64,000 bases of DNA from Podospora pseudoanserina (GCF_035222485.1 NC_085920.1:8666001-8730000); one strand, 5' to 3'. Shown: positions 10,759 to 23,092, counted from the stretch's first letter. Notes: generated from the letters alone by a model not told the origin. Numbers and translations are program-made.

Positions 10759-13700
10759 CTATGTTTGAATGGGTGCTGGGGTGTTACGAGACCAATTGTC
10801 ACGCCCGCGATAGCTGCCACGACTTCCTCGACTATGCGAGGGATTGGCACCCGTGGAGCTCGAGCCTTGATCAACAGAGGACGATGGTGTATCTCGTCCC
10901 TTGCCTCCTTGCCTGTAATGGGGTGCAGTGGTGTTCCGGCCACCACGCGGACCACCACGGCGGGGGTTGCTGCGGTTCCGCCCGTAGGGAACCACAATCT
11001 CCTTCCTCTCGGTTCCGGGAAAGGACACGCACCATATAGTGCCAGCCCCGGACATGGGCACCGGGAAAGTGATGGAATCAGCACTCGAAGGAACTGCATA
11101 AAGTTTCTTCGGGAGAGGTTTAGGCGTGGGAGACGGCTGCCATGCCGCTTCGGATACTGTGTTAGGAATCCTCACTGGTGGCAACGATCCCATCTCTTGC
11201 TCCTCAAAGCAGTCTTCCGCCATCCCCTTTGTGGTTACGGATCCATCCTTGCCAGAGAGCGGTGAAGAGGGGTGAGAGAAAGGTGAACTAGGCCATGGCT
11301 CGGAAGCCATGTGGACAGGTTCATCTCCGAATCTGAGGCCGGGCGACCTGGGGTTGACAGAGTGAGCCTTGCGCCCACCGAGCAGATTGTCAAACCTTGC
11401 CTGCCAGGCACTCTCCGGTTTGTTGAATGATGGCCGACGATTGCCTGCGTTTGATCCAGCGGGGGGGTGTTCAGACTCCTTGTAAGCAGCTTCTTTGGCC
11501 CAAGCGAAACTTGGAACGTGGGATTTGCCTTGGCCAACGGCTGTGGCGCTTCTCCTGTCGCTAGATGCGGATGGAGGAAGTCGAACAACGGGTTGAGGAC
11601 GAGGCAGAGACACGTGGGGATGGGCAACATCCCCATCGAAGGCAGGGTGACCCACCATGTCTGGTGGAGGAGGAGACGGTGACTTGGGCCGAGAAACTTC
11701 CATGCTACTCCCAAGACGAACGTCACGGGAAGGGGGGAAGAAACGAGACCCACGAGCATGCTGGGGTGCAGTCGGGACACCGAGGATCGAAGTTGTCGAG
11801 ATATCCCGAGTATTGATAGTACTCTGGGTAAGGTGGCCGTACTCGGCCGGGCCATTGCTCGACGCCGACGGCTCTTGCTGAGAGGCCGTGGCCTTCACCT
11901 CGGCAGCGGCGCCCCAAGCATGTTCAGAGCCAATCTTGACCGTCTGCTTTGGGGCAGCTTCTATCCGCCTGCCGTCAGCATCAAGTTTCGTTGGGCGCCA
12001 AGTATCCTTGATAGGCGGTTGGTCATTCAATCCACGACCAGATTCTTTGAGACGACGCTCCCGCTCTGAGGCGGAATCGCCCAGCATCTTGGCAAACAGT
12101 TCATCTTGTAAGCCTATCGTGCTGGCGCTGTTAGTCCAGGCGGAGGAGGCAGTCTGCCTGGGCTCTGATGCATTTCCTCCATGAGCTTGTTCACTCCGGG
12201 GTCCAGGTCTCGGGGGCCCAATCGGCGGCAAACGAGTTGTAGGAGCCATTGCCCCGCGTACGCTGGTTGGCGGTGCTATAGGACCAGGTCCAGATTTACT
12301 CGAAAGCTGATGCGGGAGTTGTGTAGTACCCAAATCAGAAACAAATGTACCGTTGCCCAGAGTGCGATTGTTATTCGGAGCGCCCCAAACGTTTTTAGCA
12401 GGTCCAGCTTGTGGAGGGCCCCAGGTGGGAGTCGCTTGATAGCGCTCAACGGGCTTGCCTGTGCTCGGCCAAGGGTGGGCGTGGGTGTGCGGCTGTGCGT
12501 CGATGCTGTTCAGAGTTGCCAGGGTTTGCACCGGTGATCCATTTGGCAGAGCTTCAGGCTTCCGTTCGAGTTCGGGTGCAGCACCCGGATCGACATCCTC
12601 CTTCGGCTTGGGCTCATGAGTCTCTGTGGGCTTTTGCGTGACAGGCTCACGGGGTTGAGCTGGAGCTGGAGGGTGGTCCTTGGCGGCGGCCATCTTGGCG
12701 CTCTTAGATTCAGGGGCAGGACCCATCGCTTCCAACTTTGCGCGAATGCGCTCTTTTCTTTCGGCCTCCTCTCTCGCTTCTTGTTCTTGACGACGCTTCA
12801 GGGCAAGCTCGCGCCTTTCCCTCATCAATTTCTTCTGCAATTCGATATCCTGCTCAGTAACACCAACAAGGCTTGCCGCGGGAACAAGTGGGGATTGTTG
12901 GATGGCTGCGGGGGCAGCATCCTGTACACTGGCCACGGATGGTGCCTGATGATATGGAATGGCATGTGTCATCGCAGGAGAAGCTCGGGGAGCCCAGCCT
13001 TGGGGATGACGAGGACCGCCGGACGGTGAAAAGTTGCGTGGCGAAGCTGGGCCATCGCTGCCGACTGTCATAGACCCACGTCTTGCGTTGATGAGCTCTG
13101 GGGGTGGCATCGGATGCTCGAGAGTCTTAAGCCGGTGCAGGACTCCGCTACCGCCACTAACATTGGACGATCCACGGCGTCGGCCATAAGGCCCAGGCTG
13201 TTCAATATCCCTGGCTCCCTGGTATGGACCAGAAGGTTCAAAAGGCCCTTGCTGGTCATAATGCGCAGGCCGGTGCAAGACCGCTGGTTGTCGACCCGGT
13301 GGCACATCAGAGCGTACCGTACCCCGGCGATCAGAAACGGGTTCATAGCGGCCAGACTGCGAGTTGTACAATTCTCTGTTGCTGTGCGGTGGACCATCGC
13401 GCCATGGGGCCCTACTAAAATCATCGGCAGCGATCTCCTTGGGCGCCAGGCGAGCGTCGCCAGAAAGGGCGGGATCACGTGGAGGGTATCTGGAAACTGG
13501 CGGGCCAGACACATCTGGTGCTGCTATCGGCGAGACCTTGTCGACCTTTGGTATTGTAGCCCATGGAGACTTTATCGCGGCGGGCGGGGGAGGCGGCTTC
13601 GCTACAAGCGTTGGTTTCTCGGGAGCACCCTTCAACACCAGACCCTTACCACCACCAAGTACATGGGTCTTAGGTGCGGGACCAGGACCGGGAGCAGTAG

Positions 13701-14743
13701 CCGGTGGGGCAACAAGGGCCGAGGCTTTCGTTTTGGCTGAACTCTCACTTTCTCGTGATGCTTGCCGGACAGCCAACTCGCCCGTTGATGCTGTTTGCGC
13801 TGCCTGGGGCGCGGAAGCAGAAGCTGGCATTGCATGATGGTCATCGATATGTGGGATGGTAGTTTTCGTTCCGTCAGCCCAAACGATGGCCTCGGGGGTC
13901 CAATCCTCGTCGTCATCTTCTATATCTGCCCAGTTATTCTCCCCTTTGATGTCCTCGGGCCCAAGGCGGCTCGCCATATGGATGCCATACTTCTTAAGTT
14001 CTTCATCCGTATATTTCTTGGGCTCCGGTGGGGGTGCGGCTAGTGAAGATGTATTAGCAAACTACTCACAACAGCAACAACTGCCATGTAATTCCATGAT
14101 GCTTGCTCACGTCGATTCTTGTTCCAGACTGCGTTTGCGTCTGGAGCCGATCCCGACTTCCCTCCGTTTGCGCCAGAGGACTTTGCAACCAAGCCACTTC
14201 CGGTCTTGGCAACCAATCGGGGTCGAGATGAACTCAAAGTGCTGGATGGGGTCGGGGAGGAGCTGAGGGTGACGGTAGGTTTCTCCAGCGGCTTGGTCTG
14301 AGCAGGAGGCGCCGTGCCCTTTTGGTGGAGGAAGGTCTTATTGACACTGATCGCCTTGAATGGCGCTGGCTTCTTGATGGTCGACGAAGGTCTAGGATGA
14401 CCGGCGCCGTCCTCCTTGCCCTTGGAGCCATCTTTAGACGCCTCGTTGTCGGACCCTCCACTAACACTGACTTCGGCCGAGTTCACAAGATCATCGATAA
14501 TGTCGGATATATGCTTGTTTGCAAGGTCGTCGGTCGAGGCGCCATTTATGTGCGTTCGGTTGACGTCGACATTTTCCGGGTTAGTGTCGACCTTGGTGGA
14601 CTGTACACATGCGCAAACAAACAGTCAGCAAAGGCGGGGTGCGCCTGAGAAGAAGGGGGGGAGCTCTCGAGACTCACGGGTTGGGCGTCAGAAGTTATGG
14701 TAGCTTCATCGGATCGTTGTTTTGGTGACTCAGTGGCCATCAT
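10759..14743 (-). CDS. Long disordered protein with WADIEDDDEDW motif and RGG tail, function unknown
   Basis: Three minus-strand exons: 14743-14678, 14600-14111 and 14039-10759, with introns of 77 and 71 bp; about 1278 residues. I do not recognise the family. The best-ordered segment is around residues 185-235: PPPEPKKYTDEELKKYGI, then an acidic-aromatic motif WADIEDDDEDW followed by TPEAIVWADGTKT. The centre is Pro/Ser-rich, with a charged predicted helix (about residues 575-640, REL/KRRQEQEAREEAERKE). The C-terminus holds a short folded-looking piece (TIWCVSFPGTERKEIVVPYG) and then an Arg/Gly tail with RGG-type repeats (RRGGPRGGR, SRGSYRGRDNW), which usually means RNA binding and arginine methylation. 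A role in mRNA metabolism is therefore plausible but is inference. Two adjacent ATGs (14743 and 14740) make the start slightly ambiguous. Confidence 0.75.
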
Positions 14744-16008
14744 CCGCGTGGAATACTCGTGGATTCGAATCGTGGATGGGAATAGTCCGATCGCAGTTCG
14801 GCGCAGAACAGATTAGGCCGTCGTAGCGTACAGATAGACGATGCTGTAATGTTTTCTGTAGGAAAAAAAAGGTGGGTTCCGGTCAGCTCCAGGAAGCAAG
14901 GGGAGTGGTTTGCTCGAGGGTGCAGCGCGGAGCAGATCGAAGGCTGGGCCTCGCGCAACGGAGGGACTGAGCCAGGTCGACTCGCAACTTTTGTTCGCCG
15001 TGTGCAACCCACTTGGCCCGGCCGGTCTAGTTGGGAGCGAGATACGTACCTCTTGACCCTGAAGATGCTGGGGATAATTGAGAACGGTGATACCTCGCGG
15101 TCGCGGGTCAATATTTGGGTCGTCGTGGGGGAGTGAGGTAAGGGTCGTTGGAGAAAGAGAGGGCAGGAAGCGTCCTGTGAGGCGATGCGGCTGGTGGTCG
15201 GAGGTCTTTTTGCCCACTTGCAGCACTGACGACTCGGTCGGTTGGCAACCAGAGGTCAGAGCTGCCGGGGTCATCGCTTCGGGCTTAGCACTGGGTGGTG
15301 GTCTGTGCTTTGTTGAAGATCTACTCTCTGACCCTCCACAGACAACCAGTCCCGAGCCAGCGAATATATGAAGGGAAAATCTCTATATGTTTGAGTTCAG
15401 GATCTGGCAAAGTTTGTATGGATTGTTCATTGCCAGTCCTAGTCGAATAAATGTACAGTATCTCTGCATCAAGGGCCTCTAGCAATCATGCTTCGACTGA
15501 GAGGCATCGCGCTTCCTAGGCTGAACCATGGTCTTGACCTTTTGTGTGTCATGCCTGATATATTCCACAATGCCCGTCATCAGAGAAACAGAAAGATTAC
15601 GTAGAGCTCACATGCCAAACTTGCTCATGAAAAATTAGAGAACTACATCACTAGGACTGAAGATATTCGGCCTCTTGATTGTACAGGTGGTGTTTCGCGC
15701 ATCCTCCCAATTGCTTGCTAGCGAGCGGACTGGACCTTATGTAGAACAGCAAGTTCGCGCAAGGGCTCTGAGCCTAGCTGGGAATATCCGACCCTCATCT
15801 CCATTGAAATCGGGTTACAGTGACCGTAGGCTGCACCATTGGCCACTTGGTAGAGCGCCATCCCAGGCAGCTAGCAGAGACATCACAAAAGAAACAACTC
15901 TGTTGCTAAGTGTCTCGTAGGCACTTCACTCTATTCGGTAACAGGTTATATACACACCCGAGTCAACTCCAAGCGGAATGTCATCTTCCACAACACCGGC
16001 TGAGTAGC
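14744..16008. other. Intergenic region upstream of the RGG-protein gene
   Basis: About 1.27 kb containing the leader and promoter of the RGG-protein gene and the 3' UTR of atp17. Small open frames here have no recognisable product. The part from about 15380 to 15700 is comparatively AT-rich. Confidence 0.5.
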
Positions 16009-16720
16009 TTAGTGGGCGTTGTTCTTGTGGTGACCTATTATTTGTTAGAGAGCAAGCCTCAACTCCCGAGCTCTTTGCATTTAAAACTCACGAAGGTGGA
16101 AGTAGTAGTTCTGGGCGTAACCAGTGATCAGGACCAGGAGAATGGCGTGGACGATGGCTATGACATGATCAGCATTTGGTACTCCCTCTTGTCGTGTCGC
16201 CGACAGATACAGAGATACCTACGCGCAGCACTGGGGTTCTTGCCAAAGTACTTGGCCTGATATCTTCCGAGGAGACCGGTGGGCTTGACCTCAGGGGCGG
16301 AGCCACGGGGAAGTTTGGAGTAGAAGTTGACGACACGCTGCATGCGGACGGCATCGGGGTTGGCACCAATGGCCTAGTTTCCTCCGTTAGCTAATGACCC
16401 CTTTCAAATTGTTGACCTGTCCGAATTCTCCATTTCCAAGCGTATTCTGTCCAACAATATCCCGTCGTCCATGTCGTCGTCCCTCATTCCACTTCAGAGT
16501 CCTCCCCTCCCCTCCCCGCCACCAACTTTCCAGATCCCATTTGGCTTTCCAGTGTCGAGTCGCAATGTCGGAGTGAATTAAAATAGACGTACCTTGGGGG
16601 AAGCGACCTGCAAAAGTGAGTTAGCAAGGTTCCCTACCTGGCTGCAGTCCTCCCTATCCATCCGGATCTTACCTTGGGGGGGATGAGGGTCGAAAGCGCC
16701 CGGCGAGTGACAAAGCTCAT
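16009..16720 (-). CDS. atp17: Mitochondrial ATP synthase subunit f (Atp17)
   Basis: Five minus-strand exons: 16720-16673, 16607-16593, 16373-16223, 16157-16092 and 16034-16009. They code for 101 residues, the usual length of fungal subunit f. The spliced product reads MSFVTRRALSTLIPPK, VASPK, then a conserved block with NFYSKLPRG, KPTGLLGRYQAKYFGKNPS, one membrane span (about residues 71-93, IVHAILLVLITGYAQ) and the tail HHKNNAH. Subunit f is a small component of the membrane Fo sector of complex V, near subunit a. The N-terminus acts as the mitochondrial targeting region. All four introns keep frame and have GT/AG ends. Exon 2 is only 15 nt (VASPK), a microexon that gene finders could miss. 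The gene is divergent from the complex I gene at 17144. Confidence 0.93.
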
Positions 16721-17143
16721 TTTGGCAGAGGGGTAATCGCGGCTTTCGCGCGATTTCGGATTCGATACAAGAAGGAGTCGGCTCGGGTCGAATGGAGCGA
16801 AGTGTCGTCGTCGTCGGCAACGATTGACGGAATTGAGCTGTTAAGGTCCAACTGGGAAGGGCTGCGGGAAAACGCAAGGTCCCCAATCATCCGGCTAGCA
16901 AGAATGTTGTTGCGCAAAACGGTTGTTTCCGGTCGGCCAATCAGAGCACCAATAGTGGGGTCAAAAGCCGCACCTCGACGCACGCACCAGCCAGCCAGGT
17001 CCCAGTCAAGCCAGTAGCTCTGACGACCTGTGAGTTCGCCCCCCATCGATTGAAGCTTTGCGCTGGAAGCTTGCGGTGCGAGCTTCATTTGTCCCTCACC
17101 TCGACGACGACCACAGCCATCCTCGTCAGTACACCAACATATA
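16721..17143. promoter_or_regulatory. Bidirectional promoter between atp17 and NDUFS4 gene
   Basis: This 423 bp interval separates the start codons of two divergently transcribed nuclear OXPHOS genes, so it must contain both leaders and core promoters. No TATA box is evident to me. A shared promoter would fit co-expression of complex I and complex V parts, but that is inference. Confidence 0.55.
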
Positions 17144-17937
17144 ATGGCCTCATTACGCCCCTCCACGGCCGCCGCCGCCGCCAGACTGCTGCGCACAGCA
17201 ACCTTCTCGCCCCGATCGAGCATCCTCCCCGCCTCGCGCCGTTTCGAGAGCTCTACCCCCTCGTCCTCTTCGACCGCCGTGGCTCCCAAGCAAGCCAAGG
17301 CAGAGAACCTGGCCCCTGTTCAGCGGAATGCGCCCGACTATGACGTTCCTGTTGACCAGGCCACTTCGTACGACCCCTCCATAACTATTTCGATATGGAT
17401 CTCTATAACCATGCACAACTTGATATCTGATATTGGGTGATATAGGATGTTCACCCCAGTACCCAAGACCATTCAGGATGGTTCCGAAGAAAACCTCACT
17501 CTCCCTGCCGGCCTAATCTCTGGCGCCCCCCTAGAGCTGCAAGCCCGTACAGTCCGGTTTGTTGGCCCTTTGTCCTGTGGTCTACGCCTCTATGGAAGAT
17601 GCATTTGTCTAACTTCGTCTTCCAAAGTATCTACCAACCCTCCAAACCAGCCACCCAATCCGGCACCGCCAAGGGCTCCCGCTGGCGCATGGACTGGGAC
17701 GTCCTCGGCAAGGGCCACAGATGGGAGAACCCCCTCATGGGTTGGCAGTCCTCTGCCGATTCAATGCAGGGCACCCACCTAACCTTCAAGTCCAAGGAGG
17801 ATGCTATTGCCTTTGCCGAGAAACAGGGATACGAGTACTTTGTCCAGGAGCCAAACACCCGTGCCTTCACACCCAAGGCGTACGCCAACAACTTTACCTA
17901 CTCGCCCGGTAAGTTGAAGATCGTCAGGACTAAATAA
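17144..17937 (+). CDS. nuo-21: NADH dehydrogenase (complex I) subunit NDUFS4, 21 kDa type
   Basis: Three exons: 17144-17367, 17446-17556 and 17628-17937, with introns of 78 and 71 bp; 214 residues. The N-terminus ([21 protein letters not shown], Arg/Ser/Ala-rich, no acid residues) is a mitochondrial presequence. The mature part contains [32 protein letters not shown] and the [14 protein letters not shown] segment, all hallmarks of the NDUFS4 / ETC_C1_NDUFA4 family. The tail ends [20 protein letters not shown]. This accessory subunit lies on the peripheral arm of complex I near the N module and is needed for its stability. The Neurospora homologue is called nuo-21. Its head-to-head neighbour is ATP synthase subunit f. 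Confidence 0.93.
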
Positions 17938-18826
17938 AAGGGGGAAAGAGCGAGGCTGGGCGTCAATGTACATCACGGAACAAGAAAGGGGTTACGGTGT
18001 GACCATCCATGTTGAAGCGGCGAATGTGTGTTGTTGTAGTTATAGAATGGTCAGCTGAAAAGAACTGGAGTGTTTTTGACGCGCAACTGCTCCGTTCAGC
18101 TGGTGCAAGATGGCGCTTGCAACTTTGACACGGTAACCCAAGACTTTGCCCATGATACAGGACAGAGAAAAGTTGGCAGTCATATCAGCATATAGCCTTT
18201 CTTGGTAGGTGAACGCTGACTGGCTCAAGCTCGATGCGGTCAACACACCGGAGCTACATTCTGGACCTTTTGGTTCAGAAGCTTGAGAAGCTATCAGTTG
18301 TCCGGAGGTGTGAATGGCAAACCCCTGAATGTGTGAAACTATACATGTGAACAAAACATGCTTGACCTGAGTAAAGTATCGTAAGCTGGCCAGATGGTGT
18401 GATTACAAAGAGGATTGATGAGCAAAACCAAGGACATGGTATTGGTGAGATTCTGAAGAGTCTATCGTAAGACAGACTTATGGATTTCGCGGCCTCGAAT
18501 CAGAAAGATCATAGATCACAAAACACTTCAACGATAAATTTCGATCCAAGAAAGATTCTCAGTATTATACGCTTTAACATACCACCGCCCACATGACGGT
18601 CTGCTAAAATAGTATTGGTATAATAACCAGCTGAGCCAACCATGATAATCAAGTCCTGTATTGCCCGATTGTCTCGTTGCCGAGTGCCCGTGTTGCCCAA
18701 TGACGCCATCAAAATGCCTACAAACCCGCGGAAGAAACAGTTCCCTTACTCATAAAATACCAACGCTGCCAATGCCCAAAACAAATAAAGAGGATATCAT
18801 GTCATCTTCCACCCCGTGGTTCATCT
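17938..18826. other. Convergent intergenic region
   Basis: About 890 bp between the NDUFS4 gene (+) and gid8 (-). It should hold both 3' UTRs. It is relatively AT-rich towards 18500-18800, but I see no gene or repeat. Confidence 0.5.
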
Positions 18827-20122
18827 TCAAGTCGTAATCATTGGTTCATGTCCATTCGTCTCGGTGAGTCCTTGAAACTCAACTGCGTTCTCCCCATTCA
18901 GCCCAATGTCGATGTCAGGCGGCAGGTCCTTGATCTTGGACGATCTGGCTGATGATTCAGCCCAGGCACGCATACGCACCAGAGCCCGGATAGCGGCCTC
19001 TCTGCGCTGGTCTTGCCGGACCAAGACCGCCTCGTTGACCTTGGTAGCGGTCTTTCTGCGTAGGTCTGATGATAGCAGGTCCTTCAGTTCGGGACTAAGG
19101 TTCGAGTCGTGATCAAAGAACAGCAGAGACATGGCTCTTTCGAGATCAACTCGAAACTGTTCATTTATCGACGCCCTGGGAGCCACCTGTTGTGTGGCAA
19201 AATCCAAGGCGGGGGTGATATCACCGCCGTAGCATTGCCTGATGAGCTCCACAAGCTGGAGACGCAATAATGAAAAGTGAAGCTCGGGGTTTTTATCCAG
19301 TATCTGATATGCACGTTAGAGACTCAAAACAGGCAATTTCAATACAATCAAATGTGTGTAGGTTGCGCTCATAAAGTGGTGGGTGTTTCTCAGCAAAGAG
19401 CCCGAAGGCCTATTATGCGTGGTGCATGAAACTCTGTGTCAAATCATAGCAACGGGGTGTGAACAAGATCAAAAGACTTACATCAGAATCGAGGGCATTC
19501 AGGGCCGTGATGGCCGTCTCGATATCCCCGCTGTGAATGGCATGTTGGATCTCTTGTCTTGTCTTGATGGAGGGGTCCGCTTGCTGTGGCGCCAGGTTTG
19601 CCTCTTTGGAGAAGTTGGCAGCGGCGCCTGGGTACCCCTCCATCGTCAAGTAGTCCAAGATCAAAGCGTTGATGTCACTGGGCTTTCTGTCAGCACGGAA
19701 CCGAGTCATGTGAGAGCAGTGAAGCGACAAGGAATCGAGGTTAAGAAAGAGGCAGTTCAGAGATTACGAGATAAATGCAGAGTTTCTCCTCATGGATAAT
19801 CAGAGAGATTCCCATTGATATGCGATCATCATATTGCCAGGGCAAAGGAAGCGGGGGAAAGGTGACTAACTTTTTGGGGGTCTTGGTGTCGCCTACACGC
19901 GCCTCGAATGCATATTTAGGAGTAGCAGTCGCCGTGGATGAAGTCTTGGTTGAGAAAGTCAGCGTGTGAACTTGCGTAGCAAGGTTGTCAAGAGGCACAT
20001 ACCATGGGGGCAGCCTGCGATTGACGCTGCGCTGCCTGTCGAAACTGGGCGAAGATGTGTTCTCTGAACGCAAAATCGGGATCGAGGTGCCCCTGCTGCT
20101 GAAAGGCCTGCCAGTTGGACAT
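18827..20122 (-). CDS. gid8: Gid8, LisH-CTLH-CRA subunit of the GID/CTLH E3 ligase
   Basis: Four minus-strand exons: 20122-20003, 19944-19871, 19686-19482 and 19303-18827; about 291 residues. The N-terminus MSNWQAFQQQGHLDPDFAFR is Gln-rich. A LisH motif follows (SDINALILDYLTMEGYPGAAANF), then a CTLH domain (IQHAIHSGDIETAITALNALDSD continuing as ILDKNPELHFSLLRLQLVELIR) and a CRA domain (ALDFATQQVAPRASIN...LLFFD). This architecture is that of Gid8/TWA1, a scaffold of the GID ubiquitin ligase that in yeast degrades gluconeogenic enzymes after glucose return. The third intron (178 bp) is long for this window. Exon 3 has two in-frame acceptors 9 nt apart (first base 19686 or 19677), so inclusion of KPS is uncertain. 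The gene is divergent from the uridine kinase gene. Confidence 0.87.
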
Positions 20123-20756
20123 GTGCAAACTGGCTCGCTGTGCTTCACATCTGCCGTTGGGTGCACCTGAAGTCAGGTTGCACTGCGGTGTTTTTGGCGG
20201 TTTGACCAGAGAAAATTGTTGGGAATGGAGGTGGAAGTTGCAAGAGAGCTCAAGTTGAAGGTGAAAACCTGGAGGCAGAGGTGTCCGAGCTCCCAGTGGA
20301 GTCGTTTACGGGTCTCTCTGTGGGGGCTCTTTCGGTCAGGGTCAAAGAGAAGCCGGGCAAAAGTGGCACCGTGCGAATTCCCATGCTGTAACACTGTACT
20401 CGGTGGGTAGAAAAAGCAGCGCTGATGGCCACAGATAACCCTCAGGACCTTCCCAACCTGATGCTTGGCGAGGGGCAATAGGGCACCTGAGGCACCCATG
20501 GCTCCAAACAAAGCAGGGCACTCCCTCTGCCTTCACCAGCCAGAACGGACCAAAAAGCGGCCTCTACCTGGTAGGTTAAGTTTTTCATGGATTTGCGCCT
20601 ATAGTTTGGCCAGCAAAGCAGGGCAAAAGGTAAGCTTCAAGCCTCACACCGCGAGGCACAAATGCAAATGAGATTCCCGTAACAACCTGTTCCTCCCTCA
20701 CGACACTAAGGTACAACCTATATTACCCCTCACAACCACCACCGCTCTGGTCCAAG
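20123..20756. promoter_or_regulatory. Divergent promoter region gid8 / uridine kinase
   Basis: This 634 bp spacer lies between two divergent start codons and must contain both promoters and 5' leaders. I could not assign specific sites. Confidence 0.45.
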
Positions 20757-22712
20757 ATGCCTTCCACCATCCCCGTCGCCCCCGGCACGCCGCAGCTGGA
20801 AGATCTTGTCATGAACCTGAAGACCAACGGCACTGCTGGTACCTCGTCAGTCGACGGCACTATCGCAAAGAGGGCGCACTATGCTCCACCATGGGCCGAT
20901 GTCAGCATCATCGGTATCGCCGGCAGCTCGGGTTCTGGAAAGTCGACTCTCTCGCAGGCCATCGTTAACAAGTTGAACCTGCCGTGGGTTGTCATCTTGT
21001 CCATTGTAAGTCTCGGGCCTAAGAAAGTACAGGCTAGAAACAAAATAAAAACTCATGCTTTGTTCATATCCGCTAGGACTCGTTCTACAAGTCCCTCGAT
21101 GAAGAAGCGTCGAGAAAAGCGTTCCGCTGTGAATACGACTTTGATGCGCCAGATGTAAGAAGACAACCTCCAACAAATCATTCTCGTGAATGGGATCCAG
21201 GATTGGCAGACTTACCAGGATCGTTTCCACCCCAGGCCTTGGACTTTGACGTTTTGGTAGACCGGCTGCGAGACCTGAAAGCGGGGTGAGTCCTTCTCTT
21301 CTCACGTTGGCCGTAGGCATGAACTGTAAAAGAGCCTATCTGATAATCAGATGTTGTTAGCAAACGCGCGGATATTCCAGTCTACTCTTTTGAGAAGCAC
21401 GCTCGCATGGAACAAACCACATCGATCTACTCACCTCATGTCTTGATTCTTGAAGGAATCTTCGCCCTTCATGACCCAAGAGTCCTTGAGCTCTTGGACA
21501 TGAAGGTAATTTCCGTCTTACAATCTTCAGAGTTACATCTCGAGTACTAACATGGGTGAAGATCTTTTGTGAAGCAGACGCAGACACCTGCCTGTCCCGA
21601 AGAAGTAGGTTCCCTTGAAGTGAATCGGCTCGTTATGGAAGAGCTCAAGAATCTAACGAGCTACAGTTCTCCGAGATCAGCGGGAGAGAGGCCGTGATGT
21701 TGAAGGTATCATCAAGCAGTGGTTCTCCTTTGTAAAGCCCAATTTCGAACGGGTAAGCATCATGCTCCGCTCACCTTGGGATTCTTGCTAACTTGGTATC
21801 AGTATGTCGATCCTCAGCGCAAAGTGGCCGATATTATCGTCCCCCGCGGTGTTGAAAATCAGGTTGCCATGAGTACGTCCAACTTCATTCAGCCCATGGT
21901 ATAACCATGCATCCCTTGAAGCTAACTGTCATAGCCATGGTTACCCAATTCATCCAGCAAAAGCTTCTCGAAAAGTCAACTCATCATCGTGCGGCACTCA
22001 CCCGCCTCGAGATCGGTGCTCTTTCAGAGCCCCTAACCTCCAAAGTTCACATCATGAATCAAACGTCTCAGATGCGTGGCATGAACACCATCATACACAA
22101 CATCGACACCTCGTCAGAGGACTTCATCTTCTATTTCGACCGCCTTGCTGCCCTGCTAGTTGAGCAGTAAGTTGTCCCTTTTTCTTGTAGGCTACCGTGT
22201 TCCAACAAGAGTCTCACGCCTACTACAGGGCCTTAAACAACGTCTTCTTTACATCCAAAACCATCACCACGCCTCAAAACCTCCCATATCGCGGCCTCGC
22301 CCCGGCAGGCGAGGTATCCGCCGTCGTTGTTCTTAGGGGCGGCGCGGCTCTTGAGGCTGGTCTGCATCGCGTAATCCCAGACTGCAAGACTGGTCGCGTG
22401 CTGATTCAGTCCAACATCCGCACTGGAGAGCCCGAGTTGCATTACCAGGTCCTCCCCAAGGACATCGCTGAACACTCGGCCGTTCTACTGCTCGACGCTC
22501 AGATGAGCTCTGGTGGTTCGGCGCTCATGGCCGTGCAAGTTCTTGTTGACCACGGTGTCAAGGAAGAGAGAATTGTGTTGGTCACTTACAGTGCTGGCCG
22601 GATGGGTTTGCACAGGCTCACCAAAGTATTTCCCGACATTTCTGTGGTGGTGGGTAATTTGTGCACTGATGCCGAGGAGCGCTGGGTTGAAAGGCGGTAT
22701 TTCCGTTGCTGA
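20757..22712 (+). CDS. urk1: Uridine kinase with C-terminal UPRT-like domain
   Basis: Nine exons: 20757-21005, 21077-21154, 21236-21285, 21361-21505, 21562-21604, 21667-21752, 21803-21872, 21935-22166 and 22229-22712; 478 residues, all junctions in frame. The kinase domain starts with a P-loop (GIAGSSGSGKST, about residue 59) and continues through SIDSFYKSL, VLILEGIFALHD, RDQRERGRD and VDPQRKVADIIVPRG. The C-terminal half (about residues 280-478) is a uracil phosphoribosyltransferase-type domain with LPYRGLAP, LRGGAALEAGL, a PRPP-loop-like DAQMSSGGSAL and the GNLCTDAEERW tail. The enzyme phosphorylates uridine and cytidine in pyrimidine salvage; in this family the UPRT-like domain is usually thought not to be a full UPRT. 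Eight small introns make it the most intron-rich gene here. Confidence 0.93.
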
Positions 22713-23092
22713 AGTGTTTGCATCTAAATGTACATGGAGTCGGTAGCATGGCGCCGGGGCAGGTCTGTCCCATGTTTATATATGCATTGAACACAGCTTT
22801 ATCATACCCTGAACTATGAGCTAAAGGCTTCATCCACTGCGTGTTTTCATGGAAACGTTTTGGAATTCACTCCTTGGCCTTCTCTGGCCTGAGCTGTAAC
22901 AAAACAATAGAGACCCCTCTGTTTGAACGCCACGCTAGGCTTGCTTGCATGGTCTATGATACAAAATGGCTTCACTCATAAGGTATATTCAGCAAAAAGC
23001 CCCCTCCCTAACTCAAGAGGACAAAAGTGTCCAGAGCAGGAAGCTCAGTAGCTCATTAAATCTGTTTCATTAAGGTCAGCCAACAGCCATTC
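22713..23092. other. Convergent intergenic region
   Basis: This 380 bp spacer between urk1 (+) and nde1 (-) should hold both 3' UTRs. Nothing else was seen. Confidence 0.5.
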
